Shown in pieces: positions 1 to 10,577 of a stretch of 64,000 bases of DNA. The stretch is from the NCBI GenBank assembly GCA_002205965.3, contig NADL03000750.1, forward strand, positions 620,001-684,000, read 5' to 3'. Under the pieces are notes generated by a model. That model ran no database searches. It saw only the letters and a list, made by a program, of their open reading frames with translations, and was not told the DNA's origin. Origin of the DNA: Kappaphycus alvarezii. Its lineage: Eukaryota > Rhodophyta > Florideophyceae > Gigartinales > Solieriaceae. Positions within the stretch are counted from its first letter, which is position 1; every line of letters begins with the position of its first letter. A program made the translations under genes and the position numbers.

Positions 1-23
1 GGTTGCCCAAGTCAATGCATGTC

Positions 24-1151
24 CTAGTCTTTCCATGTGGGGCAGCCAATGATTGCATCGAAAGGGAGATCCGGCATGACAAGAAAGTCTACATCAACTT
101 TAGAGTCCCCAAAGAACACGGAAACCTTGTCAACAGTGCCCATGCATTTTGAGACGGTTCCATCCGCTACAGTTATTTTTCGAGTCGTTGGAGTAATTTC
201 GAGACCTAGATCTGTCACCAAAGTTTCTGAAATGAGGTTTGGAACAGCACCCGAATCGAAGAGAGCTTGGGTTTTCATACCCAATACTTTGACTGGTACC
301 AGCTTAAGACGTCTTGGTGCTGTCGAGGCCGATTGAAGAAACAGTTTCTTACCCTTAGCGGACTTATTAGACCTGATAATTTTTTTGAGTTCTTTTCTCG
401 CATCCTCTGCGTCGCCCCTCAAAAGTTGACCAAACGTTATCCCAGTTGGGGCCGATGCAAGCTCAGCCACCAAATTGTACCTCTTCACATACTCTAGTAC
501 GTCCTTAGAGATACTCTTAACTTTCTTACTCTTTTTCGTCTTCTTGGCCGGAGTGACTCCCACTCCTGGAACAACTTGATCAGACCTCTTGGTTCGAGGA
601 GGTACAGGTGCTGGGATATGCTCCAGCATTCCATACTCTAGCCTAGGTTTCTTCGATAAAATGTTCCCTTCCCCATCCCTTTTTGTCACATTGACTTGAC
701 TAATCTCTTCAGCGATGGATACGTTACCGGCATCCGTCAACCTTTGATCCCTTCTATTTTGTAAGATTTTCACCTCTGGTCCTGACTCACTCCTTGCTTC
801 CGATAAATTTGCTCTTCTGTTGTCTTTAGACCAGCAGTTACTTTCATGATGCCCATATCGACCGCACTTTGCACAACGAGTGTTTCTATGTGGATTATCA
901 GGACACCTGTTTGCAAAGTGTCCAGGCTTGTGACAGTAAGAACAGACTTCTGCGGCCTTAGGGGCCCCAGACTGGTTCTTCTTAATGGTAAGAGTAAGGC
1001 TTTCCAACTGCGAGGTTATCATGTCAAGTCGATTATCGAATCGGGTTTCCAACCTTTCTTCCAAGTTTTTGACATCGCTCCTGACAGATTCTAATGCCGC
1101 TGCACTAGTAGCCGGCCTTTGATAATTCTTTTCAGGATGTACGATAGACAT
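24..1151 (-). CDS. Gag C-terminal part with zinc knuckles, plus retropepsin (family A, copy A1)
   Basis: 375 residues open. A short coiled-coil-like stretch (about residues 20-60, LEERLETRF) is followed by two CCHC zinc knuckles, CSYCHKPGHFANRC and CAKCGRYGHHESNC (residues about 70-108), a basic KKTKKSKK region, and an aspartic protease with the active-site motif ALFDSGA near residue 300 and the flap-side IITVADGT-like strand following. This is the nucleocapsid-protease portion of a gypsy gag-pol; the knuckles bind element RNA and the protease processes the polyprotein. The annotated ATG is probably not the true start: the frame continues from the upstream gag segment at 1231-1695, which is separated only by single-base indels. 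Confidence 0.88.
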   Translation of the reverse strand: MSIVHPEKNYQRPATSAAALESVRSDVKNLEERLETRFDNRLDMITSQLESLTLTIKKNQSGAPKAAEVCSYCHKPGHFANRCPDNPHRNTRCAKCGRYGHHESNCWSKDNRRANLSEARSESGPEVKILQNRRDQRLTDAGNVSIAEEISQVNVTKRDGEGNILSKKPRLEYGMLEHIPAPVPPRTKRSDQVVPGVGVTPAKKTKKSKKVKSISKDVLEYVKRYNLVAELASAPTGITFGQLLRGDAEDARKELKKIIRSNKSAKGKKLFLQSASTAPRRLKLVPVKVLGMKTQALFDSGAVPNLISETLVTDLGLEITPTTRKITVADGTVSKCMGTVDKVSVFFGDSKVDVDFLVMPDLPFDAIIGCPTWKD

Positions 1152-1230
1152 CGATGTGCGGGTTTCCCTCGGTACCTCACTCAGTGACTGAAACGTCTCC
1201 GAATTTTTGACAAATTCTACTATGGTACCT

Positions 1231-1695
1231 TCAGTTCATCAAAAGTGTGAGGGCCCTTGATGAGGAGGAATCGGAGAGCCGCTTATCCCCCATAGCCGCC
1301 TTACGCAGCATTCCGTACTTGGCTTGGGCGTTGAACCCAGCCTTTTCATAAAGATCACACAAGTACACCAATGAGCTTAACAAATCGTCGAAGTTGAGCC
1401 GGGCCTCTATGGCGGTACGAATCATCTCATCTGGTTCTACCTCCTTAGCATACTCTTTCACAAGCCACTCACATACCTCACCGAAGTTACGCCCATTCCC
1501 GTTAAGAGACCACCCGTCGATAAACTTGGACTTATATTTGTGCTTTGCGTCACCATGAAGATAGGCGAAGATACTTGCGGCCTTCTCTTCATCGCCCTTC
1601 TCTCGCATCACAACGTTGACATATGTGTAAAGAAACTCCTCAACGTCTTCAGTCTTGCCCCCTGTGAACGTTATACGAGCAGCGTTGAGATCCAT
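1231..1695 (-). CDS. Gag N-terminal part (family A, copy A1), frameshifted at its end
   Basis: 154 residues starting MDLNAARITF, with a retrotransposon-gag-like helical pattern (EEKAASIFAYLHGDAKHKY, then EVCEWLVKEYAKEVEP). It starts about 90 bp inside the 5' LTR end, which is the expected place for gag. The frame is lost after GDKRLSD. In copy A2 the run GGAAATCGG restores a frame that reads on through FLLIKGPHTF towards the zinc-knuckle ORF, so in an intact element this and 24-1151 are one gag-protease ORF. Function: capsid formation. Confidence 0.8.
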   Translation of the reverse strand: MDLNAARITFTGGKTEDVEEFLYTYVNVVMREKGDEEKAASIFAYLHGDAKHKYKSKFIDGWSLNGNGRNFGEVCEWLVKEYAKEVEPDEMIRTAIEARLNFDDLLSSLVYLCDLYEKAGFNAQAKYGMLRKAAMGDKRLSDSSSSRALTLLMN

Positions 1696-1784
1696 GATTA
1701 CAGAAAAGAAATCCCCCCGAAGTGTTCCTTACTACTGCTCAACTCGAATACCTCGGGTGCAACCCCCTCCACAAGAGTACCAAA

Positions 1785-2053
1785 TGATAGGGGTAAATCG
1801 GCGGGGGAAGAGATCCTCAGAACCAATTACCCTGAGAAGGAGGTGTTGCGAGCGACAAAAGTGCTACCGTATTGTTGAACGAACAAAAGGGAGTGTATAT
1901 AGAAGAGAGTTGAGGAAGCTACAAGCAAGTATAAAAGGGGCAGGGTCTCCACCGACGCTCTGCGACTAGCGTAAGAAAAAGTTTTCTTGGGTCTGAAGTT
2001 GACTCTCAACTTCCTACTACTCGGGACTTGGCTTGAAGTTGTCTGCCAACTTT
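1785..2053 (-). repeat. Truncated LTR of family A (about 269 of 714 bp)
   Basis: It starts with TGATAGGGGTAAATCGGC at 1785 and matches 38233 onwards and 31420 onwards. The match ends after TTGTCTGCCAAC near 2053. In element orientation this is the internal-side part (R/U5 side), so the promoter-side half has been lost. No target duplication can be tested. Confidence 0.9.
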
Positions 2054-2189
2054 CTTTATGCTTTGTGTTTGACTTAACTTGTTGAGCCCCGCTCGGGTAT
2101 GCTGGCTCCCAAGTAGTCCTACCATTTCATGCAAACAGCCCCTTATTTGGTGGCGGTAGATCTTTATTTGTCGTACAATGTCGCACAGA

Positions 2190-3745
2190 GGCGTGCGGAG
2201 GGTATTATAAATTAACTACGGATGCGGGCGGCGGGTATAAACTTGGCGCGCCTGCATTGTTTGGAGACTAAATGCAAAACGGGTAACGAAGTCGCGGAGC
2301 TCCTGTTGAGGGGAGGAACCGCGACGGGAAGCAGCGAAGGAAGCAAGGCGGCGGAAAAAAATCCTTACCGTCGTCGCCCAAGGCGCCATAGATATCAATC
2401 CCGACGGGGAATACAACAGCGTGGCTTCAGTATAGTATTGGTATTGCGTGTTGAAATATACTGCAATGCCAATATACTGGACAGAGCTCTGGTAGCGGGA
2501 GTGTCGATGTATTTTTGTAATGCGGGGGACTCCAAATGCCCAGACAAGTTGGGAACCTGGTAGAGGAGCGGATATTCAACAAGGGAAACTATCCCAAATT
2601 TCTTACAGATACGGGCGAGAACGTTGCGGAGAAAGTGACGTCGACAAGTCATGCCGTCTTTTTATTTGAAGGTAAAAGCATGTTTGTCGCTTGGATCTAA
2701 GTCTGTTGTGGCGTCGGTCGAGCTCCAGGAGCAGGCCGCACAGAAGGTAGATCCAGGGAATAACGCGATGCCGAGACGGAGAGGCATTTCCACGCAGAGA
2801 GGACATGCACGTACCGTGGTGGAGTGAGAAACGAAGGAAAAACAAATAACGAGACCGTACGTTCGGAGAGGAGCCGTGCTTGGTCGAGTTCTGCTGAGGA
2901 AAAGAACAACCTATCAGACTTCGGTAGCATGAGTTCTGTTGTGATCGCAGACTGGAGCCTTTCGCCAGGGACCAGCGATGAACAACGACCGGAAAGAGGC
3001 GTAGCTGTAAGCGACGAAGAAAGCTGCTGGTGACAAGAGGATAAGAGCGAGATAGCAGACCAAGAGATCCCTTCCAGGTGGCGGTCGTTGGAAAGAGTCA
3101 GCAAGTCGGAGAGAATTCCAAAAGAATCAATTATAGATGCTGCATAAGCAGTCCGATAATGTCTAAAACTTTGCAGGAGACCTAGACAGCTCAATGAGAC
3201 GGACACAGAGGCCAGGAGCCAGGCCCGATCCTGGCAGGGCATTTACAATTGGTGAGCACTTACGTCTGCTTCTGATTGAAGCTAGCGGTGAGTACCACAT
3301 ATTGAGTGGAGAGAAGCGTTTGTAGAAAGTAAATGACCTTGGAGGCTTTTCACACAGAAGCGGTGTAATTGGAAAATCAATTGCGCATCATCCAAATCTC
3401 GAAGTGATTTTTCAAAGATACGGTCAACGGCGTTTTGACGACCTGCGAAAATTTGGGAAACAAAAGAGTTTGACCCAGTCAGAGATTCCAGCACGATGAA
3501 ACCGGGAGGGTTAGGAAAGGGACAGGATTTGAAAAATTTGACAAAGTGGGAGGGGAGCGGAGCAGAAGCCGTAAACTTTCGTTTTTGCAAGGTTGAGCTG
3601 GAACCTGAGTGGACCTCCTTCAAGCTAGATGAAAAGGATGGCAGCGGCGCCTTGCGACCGATAAGGAAAATGTTACCGTCATCGCATACCGCCCATTCAG
3701 AACAGTTGCTCAAAACATGCTGCATGAAAACTGTCCAGTTCTGAA
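2190..3745 (-). pseudogene. REL-type LINE relic L1 (RT palm end to endonuclease region)
   Basis: Reading the minus strand from 3725, frames carry AVCDDGNIF (decayed YADD box of reverse transcriptase), then the post-palm stretch with RQNAVDRIF and LDDAQLIFQLHRFC, then AYAASIIDSFGILSDLLTLS and VPGERLQSA, and at 2652-2400 the region seen in L2 as LVEHPLLYQVPN. The same blocks in the same order are in L2 (6.1-7.4 kb) and L3 (11.5-12.75 kb). Multiple frame breaks; no intact ORF. 5' truncated near 3745. Role if intact: target-primed reverse transcription. Confidence 0.8.
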
Positions 3746-4946
3746 TGAGGACTTCGAAATATCTAGGGATGAGTCAATTGAATTGTTTCTCTACCGCCTC
3801 ACCTGCGAGTTTGGACCGTTAATGGCGAGGCCATTCACTGGCTCATTTTTATGATTTTATGACTACAGGATGCGACGTAAAGATGCTGCCCAGCGAATCC
3901 AAGCTTGAACGAAGATGTAATAATAGTGACGACTAGGACCAAAAAGTGATCTACAGCATGAAGATTCCTTATTTCGCTTTGGCACTTGTAAGAAGACCCA
4001 AAGGACAAGCATGGGCTATTGCAGTTTTGTTAAACGTGAGGTAAACAAAGTAATGGTGCGGACAGAATTAGAGGTGGAGCATATACAGCTGGTCCTGTTG
4101 AAGGATGTAGTTCGCCGAGTTGCTATTTGTCATGACTGCAAAAAAAATTCCGTTTTGACGGTGGATCAAAAACGGTTGTCTAATAACGAGCATATTGCAA
4201 CGGTGCTACGTATTTTGGGCAGGGAGGGCAGGAAGGATACCCCGATGATGGCATGAACATATAATTCTGATCCTAAAGCGGTGCCTCTACAGCATGTATA
4301 TATAGAAGAAAGAAGTAGATGATGGTGATGATGAAGACTTTACCAAGCAGAAAAGGGGGGCTAGCGGCCCTCAAAAGGGGAAATCTGTCCGAGCAGGAAC
4401 GGTTGAGTAGTCGTCGGTTGATCGCGACAGAAGTTCGTTGTTGTACGAGCGAACTGATAATCGTGAACAAGCGATCCGCTCGAAGGCAGGGCTACTGCCT
4501 TTACGTAGTGCGATGTACTCAACAATTCTGGACAGACCTCGTTCGGCACCGGGACCTGCAGACCGTATATATCGAAAAGCCATCGGGTGGAAGTCGATAT
4601 GTAGTTCGGCGCAGAGGTGGCCACAGCGGAGAGATTTCGCGCGCTCAGATGCAGTAAGGGCAGCGGGGCGCGTGAATCCGCTGTTGGGCGTATGGAGCGG
4701 AGTGGGGGCTGATGACAGTGACGTTCGTAGCCCTGCGGATAGTGAATGGTCAGATGAAATACTGATGAGAATGGCACTGATGAGGATAGGACATTACGCA
4801 ATAATACAAATGGGCAGCAGGGGCAGAATAAATCACAAGGTTTGATAAATGAAAACTGAACTCTCCCTGTTACCATCGGAAGAACTTTCTCAGGAGTACT
4901 ATCGATGCGTAACAAACGTAGTACACAAGGTATAACAGGAACAAAT
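3746..4946. other. No recognisable gene
   Basis: Both strands have ORFs of up to 184 codons (for example 4361-4915 minus, 4438-4845 plus) that overlap each other and show no motif I recognise. Most likely degraded repeat or non-coding sequence. Confidence 0.4.
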
Positions 4947-5242
4947 GGGGGGAAAGGTTTGGGTGATTTACTCTGGGAATATATATCCGATCAATCCCAT
5001 GGTTATCCTGACAGCCGCAATCGGCTCAAAAAGGGTATACCGACACATAATGGGGAAGGAACTACGCTCCCTAAAATGCTACCTTCAGGCTTTTTAATGC
5101 TACCTTCAGGCTTTTTAGGGAGCGTGGTTCCTTCCTCATTACTGTGTCGGTATACCCTTTTTGAGCGATTGTGGCTGTCTGGATACCTATGGGATTGATC
5201 GGATATACCTTCCAAGAGTAAAACACCAAACGTTTCCCTCCC
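4947..5242. mobile_element. Foldback MITE-like element with ~130-bp arms
   Basis: Left arm 4947-5076 and right arm about 5112-5242 are imperfect inverted copies: GGGTATACCGACACA at 5034 against TGTGTCGGTATACCC near 5145, and CCGATCAATCCCATGG on the left against the matching GGGATTGATCGG on the right. The 35-bp centre contains two copies of ATGCTACCTTCAGGCTTTTT. The outer 40 bp (G-run, AAAGGTTTGGGTG, TTTACTC) is the same sequence that occurs alone at 7069-7111 and 10531-10569. No coding capacity. I could not find a convincing target duplication at these ends. Confidence 0.82.
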
Positions 5243-6119
5243 TAAAAGATACCTTCAGGCTAGCCATCAAGCAGGTCGCATTGGACACGACGGCTGCTGC
5301 GTGACTTTGCATCAAAACCCCCCGAAAACTCCCTATGTGTCCAATGCCCTCACGGCCTCGTTCCTTGCCACGTCATTTAGCACTGCACATGCATTCGTGC
5401 CACCCTCAAGACTGGAGATTGGCACAGGAACGAGCGCACCTCTGGTGGAGGTCGTGAAAAAGATTGATAGGGTCTCAGCTTTGCATTTCGCCACGCATTC
5501 AGAGAGGACATCGGGATGAAGGCCCAAACTCTCCTATTGGATGGAGCGAGGTGATTCACAAAGGTAACATTAAAAATGTCGGTCCCTCCGCTGCGTCCCA
5601 TTCCCTGGATGTTGGGTGTCGCGTGGTGGAGACCATGGCATTGCTCTACGACAGGTCTAGGAGCAGGGACACAGTGGTGAAGTGCTTGTGCTTATCCGTA
5701 CGGTTCATGAATAACATATTGTAGGAGCCCATTTGAGAGGGAGGAGTGTGCAAATGTGATGAAATTTGTCTGTGATTAGCAATTTGAATCGGAGATCTCC
5801 GTGCAAATGAAATGAATCTATTTGTTTAATAGTAATTCATTGTCATCTGTGTAAATGGGGGTTAATTTACTGTGGTGGATATGTGGGTTAGTATCCAGTA
5901 AATTTGTACCGAAGCGTAGATATCGTATCATTGTCATGCCCATTGCGAAACCGTACAATGCGTCGAAAGCTGTGGATGGCACTCAATCTACCAGAAGGTG
6001 GAAGGGAGACATCTTAATGGCCTTAGTTTGTTCCTTTGACAATGTTCCCAAGGTCTGCATCAAGATAGAATTATTCTACAGTTCTTTTTTCGCATACAGA
6101 GAGACGTATAAATGGAGCA
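5243..6119. other. No recognisable gene; contains a short dispersed repeat
   Basis: Short overlapping ORFs without motifs. At 5848-5912 the sequence GTAAATGGGGGTTAATTTAC followed by GGTTAGTATCCAGTAAATTTG recurs at 18938-18984, so a small dispersed repeat is present. The bases just after 5242 (CCTAAAAGATACCTTCAGGC) echo the centre of the adjacent MITE. Confidence 0.5.
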
Positions 6120-7068
6120 AGGGTTTAGTTATATCGATATGGTTAGCTTTTGAGTGGCGGCGTGCGGAGGGGTGGGCAACAGTAACGTCACGGCGATATC
6201 GGTACTGTGAGGCCCGTATGCAGCGGGTATGTAAATGTCCATTCGTAGCGCGGGGGACTCGAATGCCCAGATGAGTTGGGAACCTGGTAGAGGAGCGGAT
6301 GCTCGACGAGGGCGACGATCCCAACTTCCTTGCAGTAGTGGGCAAGAACGTTGCCGAGGATGTGATGACGACGAGTCATTCCGTCTTCGTATTTTGCAGG
6401 TCAAAGCGTGTTGACCACTTGGATCTAAGACGGGTGCGATGTCGGCCGAGCGGCGGGAGCAGACTGCACAGCGAGAAGATCCCGGGAAAAGCGCGATGCC
6501 AAGACGTAGAGACAGAGCGACTTTCCATGCAGAAGAGGACATGTACGTACCGCGGTGGGGGTGAGAAAGCAAAGAGAAAACAGACGGGGCGGAGGGTGTG
6601 TGCGCGGAGAGGAGCCGTGCTCGGTCGTGGGCTGCCGCGGACGAGAACAAGCTATCGGACTTCGATAGCACGAGTTCAGTTGTGCTCGCAGACTGGAGCC
6701 TTTCGCCGGGGACCGGCGAAGAACAACGCTCGAAAAGAGCCGTAGCTGTAAGCGACGAAGACAGCTGCGGGTGGCGGGAGGATAAGAGCGAGATGGCAGC
6801 CGGGGATCTCTTCCAAGTGGCGGTCCTGGGAAAGAGTGAGCAGGTCAGAGATAAGTCCAAAAGAATCAATTACAGATGCTGCGAAAGCAGCCTCGGTAAT
6901 GTCTGAAGTTTGCAGGAGACCTAGACCGCCCATGGAGAAGGGAAGAGAGGCTTGGAGCCAGGCTCGCTCTGGACAGGGCAGCTACAATTGGTGGAACGCT
7001 TTCCTCTGCTTCTGATCGAAGCTAGTGGCGAGAACCGCAGATTGAGTGGAGGGAAGGCACGTAGCAAG

Positions 7069-7111
7069 GGGGGGACGTTTGGGTGTTTTACTCTTGGGAG
7101 ATATATCCGAT
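7069..7111 (+). mobile_element. 43-bp insertion with 8-bp target duplication (MITE-end sequence)
   Basis: The insert (GGGGGGACGTTTGGGTG, then TTTTACTCTTGGGAG, ending ATATATCCGAT) is bracketed by GTAGCAAG at 7061-7068 and 7112-7119. The homologous LINE L1 (about 3318-3340) has a single GTAGAAAG followed directly by the downstream LINE sequence, so it shows the empty site. The insert equals the outer ~43 bp of one arm of the foldback element at 4947-5242. Confidence 0.8.
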
Positions 7112-7476
7112 GTAGCAAGTGCATGACCTTGGAGGCGTTCGCGCAGAAGCGGTGGAGGTGGAAAGCCAATTGAGCATCATCAAGTCTCGAAGAGATTGGA
7201 AAATGCGGTCAACTCGTTTTGGCGGCCTGCGGAAATTTGGGAAACAAAAGCGTCCGAGCCAATCGGGATCCCAACACGATGAAACCAGGGGGGTTGAAAA
7301 GGGGCAAGGAAGTGCCAAAGGGGAGTGGTAAGGGGAGAAGCCATAAGCTTAGGTCTTGGCAAGGTTGAGCTGGAACCCTAGTGGACCTCCTTCAAGCTGG
7401 ATGAAACGGATGGTAGCAGCGGCCTGGGACTGAGGAAGAACAATGTTACCGTCATCTGCGTACCAAGCGTTCAGGG

Positions 7477-8187
7477 TGATAGGGGTAAATCGGCGGGGAA
7501 GAGATCCTCAGAACCAATTACCCTGAGAAGGAAGTGTTGCGAGCGTCAAAAGTGCTACCGTGGTATTGTTGAACGAACAAAAGGGAGTGTATATAAAGAG
7601 AGTTGAGGAATCTACAAGCAAGTAAAAAGGGCAGGGTCTACCACCGACGCTCTGCGACTAGCGTAAGAAAAGTTTTCTTGGGTCTGAAGTTGACTCTCAA
7701 CTTCCTACTACTCGACTCTTGGCTTGAGTTGTCTGCCAACTTGCTTCACCTTCACTAAAGGAAGCAGTTTACTCGGCTCATATAGACTTTTGGCTACCCA
7801 AAAGTCTCAAACAAGCATACTAATAACCACAAAATGCATTCACGGTAATCGTGTGAACCAGAGAGACTATTAGGAGATATTTCCTCAAGGTAAATATCTA
7901 GGTGCCATACCCATGCCAGCCCCATCGGCCAGGGGTGGGAATTGATGTGGCCATATATAGACCTTTCAGAGCTACTTGTGGTATCACCCACAACCTGGAA
8001 CTGTACTGACATCTACTATGGCAGCGTGTCCTAAAATGAAAAAATCAACCGATGAATTTGCCACACTCACCCAAATTAAAAATATCTTGCAAATTCAAAA
8101 ACTATAAAAATATCTTCCCAATTCCGATACTGTATACATCATGGTCCTCATCTGGATTTTTTTTCGTGTGCGAATTTGCGCACATCA
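7477..8187 (-). repeat. Solo LTR, family A, with TSD CAGGG
   Basis: 711 bp from TGATAGGGG to GCGCACATCA, homologous along its whole length to the LTRs at 31420-32134 and 38233-38946. It is flanked directly by CAGGG at 7472-7476 and 8188-8192, a 5-bp target duplication as expected for gypsy integrase. It interrupts LINE L2 exactly between the QGDP and YADD boxes of reverse transcriptase. It arose from an integrated element by LTR-LTR recombination. Confidence 0.95.
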
Positions 8188-10530
8188 CAGGGCAGGTGAG
8201 AACTTCTCCTGTAACGATAGCAAGAGGGGATGGAGAGCTAGGGCAAAGGGCAAGGACCGTGGGGATCACCTTGCTGAAGTACCCTCTGAACTACGGACAT
8301 AGTAGGGTCCGAAAGCAAGCTCTGTAGGAGCATCGTAACAAGAGTGTCGTAACAAGAGTGTACCCACCGTGCCAGGCCTGGGCATGTGTCTGTACGGCTT
8401 CCAGAATGCGCTGCCGGGAGATGCAATTGAAAGCGTTGCGAGCATCAATCTGGACCAAGACGTGATCTTGGAACTCGGATCTCTGGGAAAGACGACGCAC
8501 AGAATGAATTATTTGCATCGGTGCCGTTCTTGACGCCTACCCGACCTGATGGGGCAGAAGGTAGGAGCGGATGGCGGGGGTGACTTTGTGTGCCGCGAGC
8601 CTAGAAATTAGGCATCGGTAGAGAAGCCCACCGCAATCGGACGGATTCCCCCGCTTGGCTTCGGCAGCGCAGTAAGGCGGTCTCCGCAGAAAACGGGCGG
8701 CACGCGGGCGGCAGATCGCTGTTCAACAGAGGTTAAGGAACTTTGTCAGGGCATGTAGGCAATCCCTCCCGGGCGTGAACCCACCTGCGGGCGGAGCAGC
8801 ATTCGCAGGAACACTGGGGATAGAAAATCAGCCCCCGCAGCGATTGAAGGATCAGGCTTTTAATGGCACGGCGGACATCGAGACCGAGAACTTTAGCGCC
8901 GGAGGCCAACCATGAGGGGGCATGGGAGTGATTGGGATGGGGGCGGGGGATGAAGTGAAGCCAAGGATTGAAAGGTAGCATAGCTGGGGAGAGTGGGGGA
9001 TCGATTTGGAGAAGGGCTGCTGTGGCCCGGGAAGGGCTACCCCGGGAGAGGAAGCGACGGCATCTGCGAAGGGCCGTGTCAGGGCGGGCGAGGGTGGAGG
9101 GGATGGAATCGGAGAGGGGGTGGCGGAGATGAACAACGAGGAGGCTCATCGAAAGAGTCATCATAGAGGCGGCTAGAGGCCATGCGGATGCGGTCACAAG
9201 GCTAGAGGTAATTTTCCTGCGGCAGCGGCCAAGAGCGCGGGGGCGGTTGTGTCGGAAACCAACTTCGGATGGCAAGAGTTCCAGAAGGGCTCGAGTCCTG
9301 TGCTCTGGCGATGGAGCAGATATCGCGTACAAGGCAGAGGTATAAGTCGTATGCCGCGGCTGGGACTGGGCGAGGAATGAAGGTGAGAGCAGGAAGGGGG
9401 CGGCGAGGAGGAGCGGAAGTGGGGGTGACTCGGATGGTCCTGAAACTAGATTCACAGCTGGAAGACTCATGCACTAGGATCCATGTCGGCATCGGGGACG
9501 GGAATGTTCAAGGAGACCATACGGATTGGTGTCTGCTGGTGTAGTAGGGAGCGGAGGGATGGGCGATTGGGCATTCGGGGCACCGACCGTAATCCAGCCA
9601 TCCGTTTGCGGAACAGGGATATTCTGGGTACGGCGGCGTTTGAATCCACCTGCCGCTGCTGTTGGGGGAGGCAGAGGGACTGCTCCAGGGAAAACCCGGA
9701 GCCGGACAGTTTGGCAAGCATTTTCGTATCGATGTCCCGGAGAGCGGTGGCGAAGGATCGAGCCGGAGACCATTTGCATTTGTCGTCTTCCAAGCGAGAG
9801 ATTTGGGAACGCAGACCTTGCCATACTGCAACGAGGTCATCAGCCGAGAGATCATTCTGTAGATCCAATATGCCGGAGAACGTAAGAGTTGGTGCGTCAA
9901 AGTTGTCAGAATGCTGCGCTAAGGTGCGATAAGAGTCATATGCCGCGTTGACCGTAGATAAGTCGCGCTCCGCCGCACAGATGTAGGAGTGGTTCGGATC
10001 TGCGGATTGGATAATAGAGCAGGAACCAGGGAACCCACCGACAGCGATGGCGGAGCGAAACTGGATGGGTTGTGGATTTGGAAGGTCGACGGAACCGACA
10101 CGCGAACGAAACCCTTCTGATTACCTCCGAAAAGGCCGCGGGTTGCATTGCGAACAGTGCCTGCAAACTTACGGGCTAGGCGGGCGTCGTCGAGATCGCG
10201 ATGCTCAGTCAAGCTTGACGCGAGGGGGGGAAGACGGCGAATAGGGTGGGTCCGCACCATAGCTTGGCCCGCTGGAGCTTTGACCGCTCGCAGATACGGG
10301 GCCGGTGCTGTGGCTGCAGATCTTCGTCAGGCGAGTTGGCGTCGGAAGCGGAAGGAGAACAGGTGTGGAAACGTCAACGCCGAAAAGCGCGGTAAGAATG
10401 TTCAGGACAGACTAAACTGCGGGTTGTTTGGAAAGACGGCTTTAAGCGCGTTGAACGTAGAGGTTTGCAGGCGGATGCGAGGAATGATCGGTTGATGCGG
10501 GGTCAGCAAGGTTCACAGCTCCGTCAAGCA

Positions 10531-10569
10531 GGGAAACGTTTGGGTGTTTTACTCTTGGAAGGTATATCC
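10531..10569 (+). mobile_element. 39-bp insertion with 8-bp target duplication (MITE-end sequence)
   Basis: GGGAAACGTTTGGGTG to GGTATATCC, bracketed by GTCAAGCA at 10523-10530 and 10570-10577 (the repeat can be read as 10 bp, CCGTCAAGCA). Same core as the insert at 7069-7111 and as the arms of the foldback element at 4947-5242, but a different target. Confidence 0.78.
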
Positions 10570-10577
10570 GTCAAGCA

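Larger units (their letters stand above)
1..2053 (-). mobile_element. Ty3/gypsy family A, copy A1 (partial, runs off left edge)
   Basis: This is the 5' part (gag, protease, partial 5' LTR) of the same element that is complete at 31420-38946; bases 1-2053 align almost base for base with about 36428-38495. It lies on the minus strand, so its 5' LTR is on the right (from 1785). The LTR match stops near 2053, where unrelated sequence begins, so the outer two thirds of the LTR are missing. Differences from the complete copy are mainly single-base indels in homopolymers, plus a 20-bp segment at 36590-36609 that is absent here. The pol region would lie left of the window. Confidence 0.93.
6120..10510 (-). 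pseudogene. REL-type LINE copy L2, longest copy, split by a solo LTR
   Basis: The minus strand reads from about 10.5 kb. The N-terminal region (9919-10260, then 9467-9868 with DLVAVWQGLRSQISRLED) is followed by RT blocks LVQIDARNAFNCISRQRI (8440-8500) and LQQGDPHGP (8250), then the solo LTR, then NAWYADDGNIVL (7445-7475), the RQ..VDRIF block, SFAASVIDSFGLISDLLTLS, VPGERLQSA, a zinc cluster CAVCSRRSADIAP..DPSGQHALTC and the REL-like region ending at about 6130. Order and content fit a non-LTR element with C-terminal CCHC and restriction-like endonuclease. Many frame breaks. The 39-bp insertion at 10531 lies just outside its 5' side. Confidence 0.85.

Noticed and set aside
8733..9544. Plus-strand ORFs across 8.7-10.5 kb as genes
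   Set aside because: They are antisense to the LINE L2 coding strand, whose motif order on the minus strand is consistent over several kilobases.
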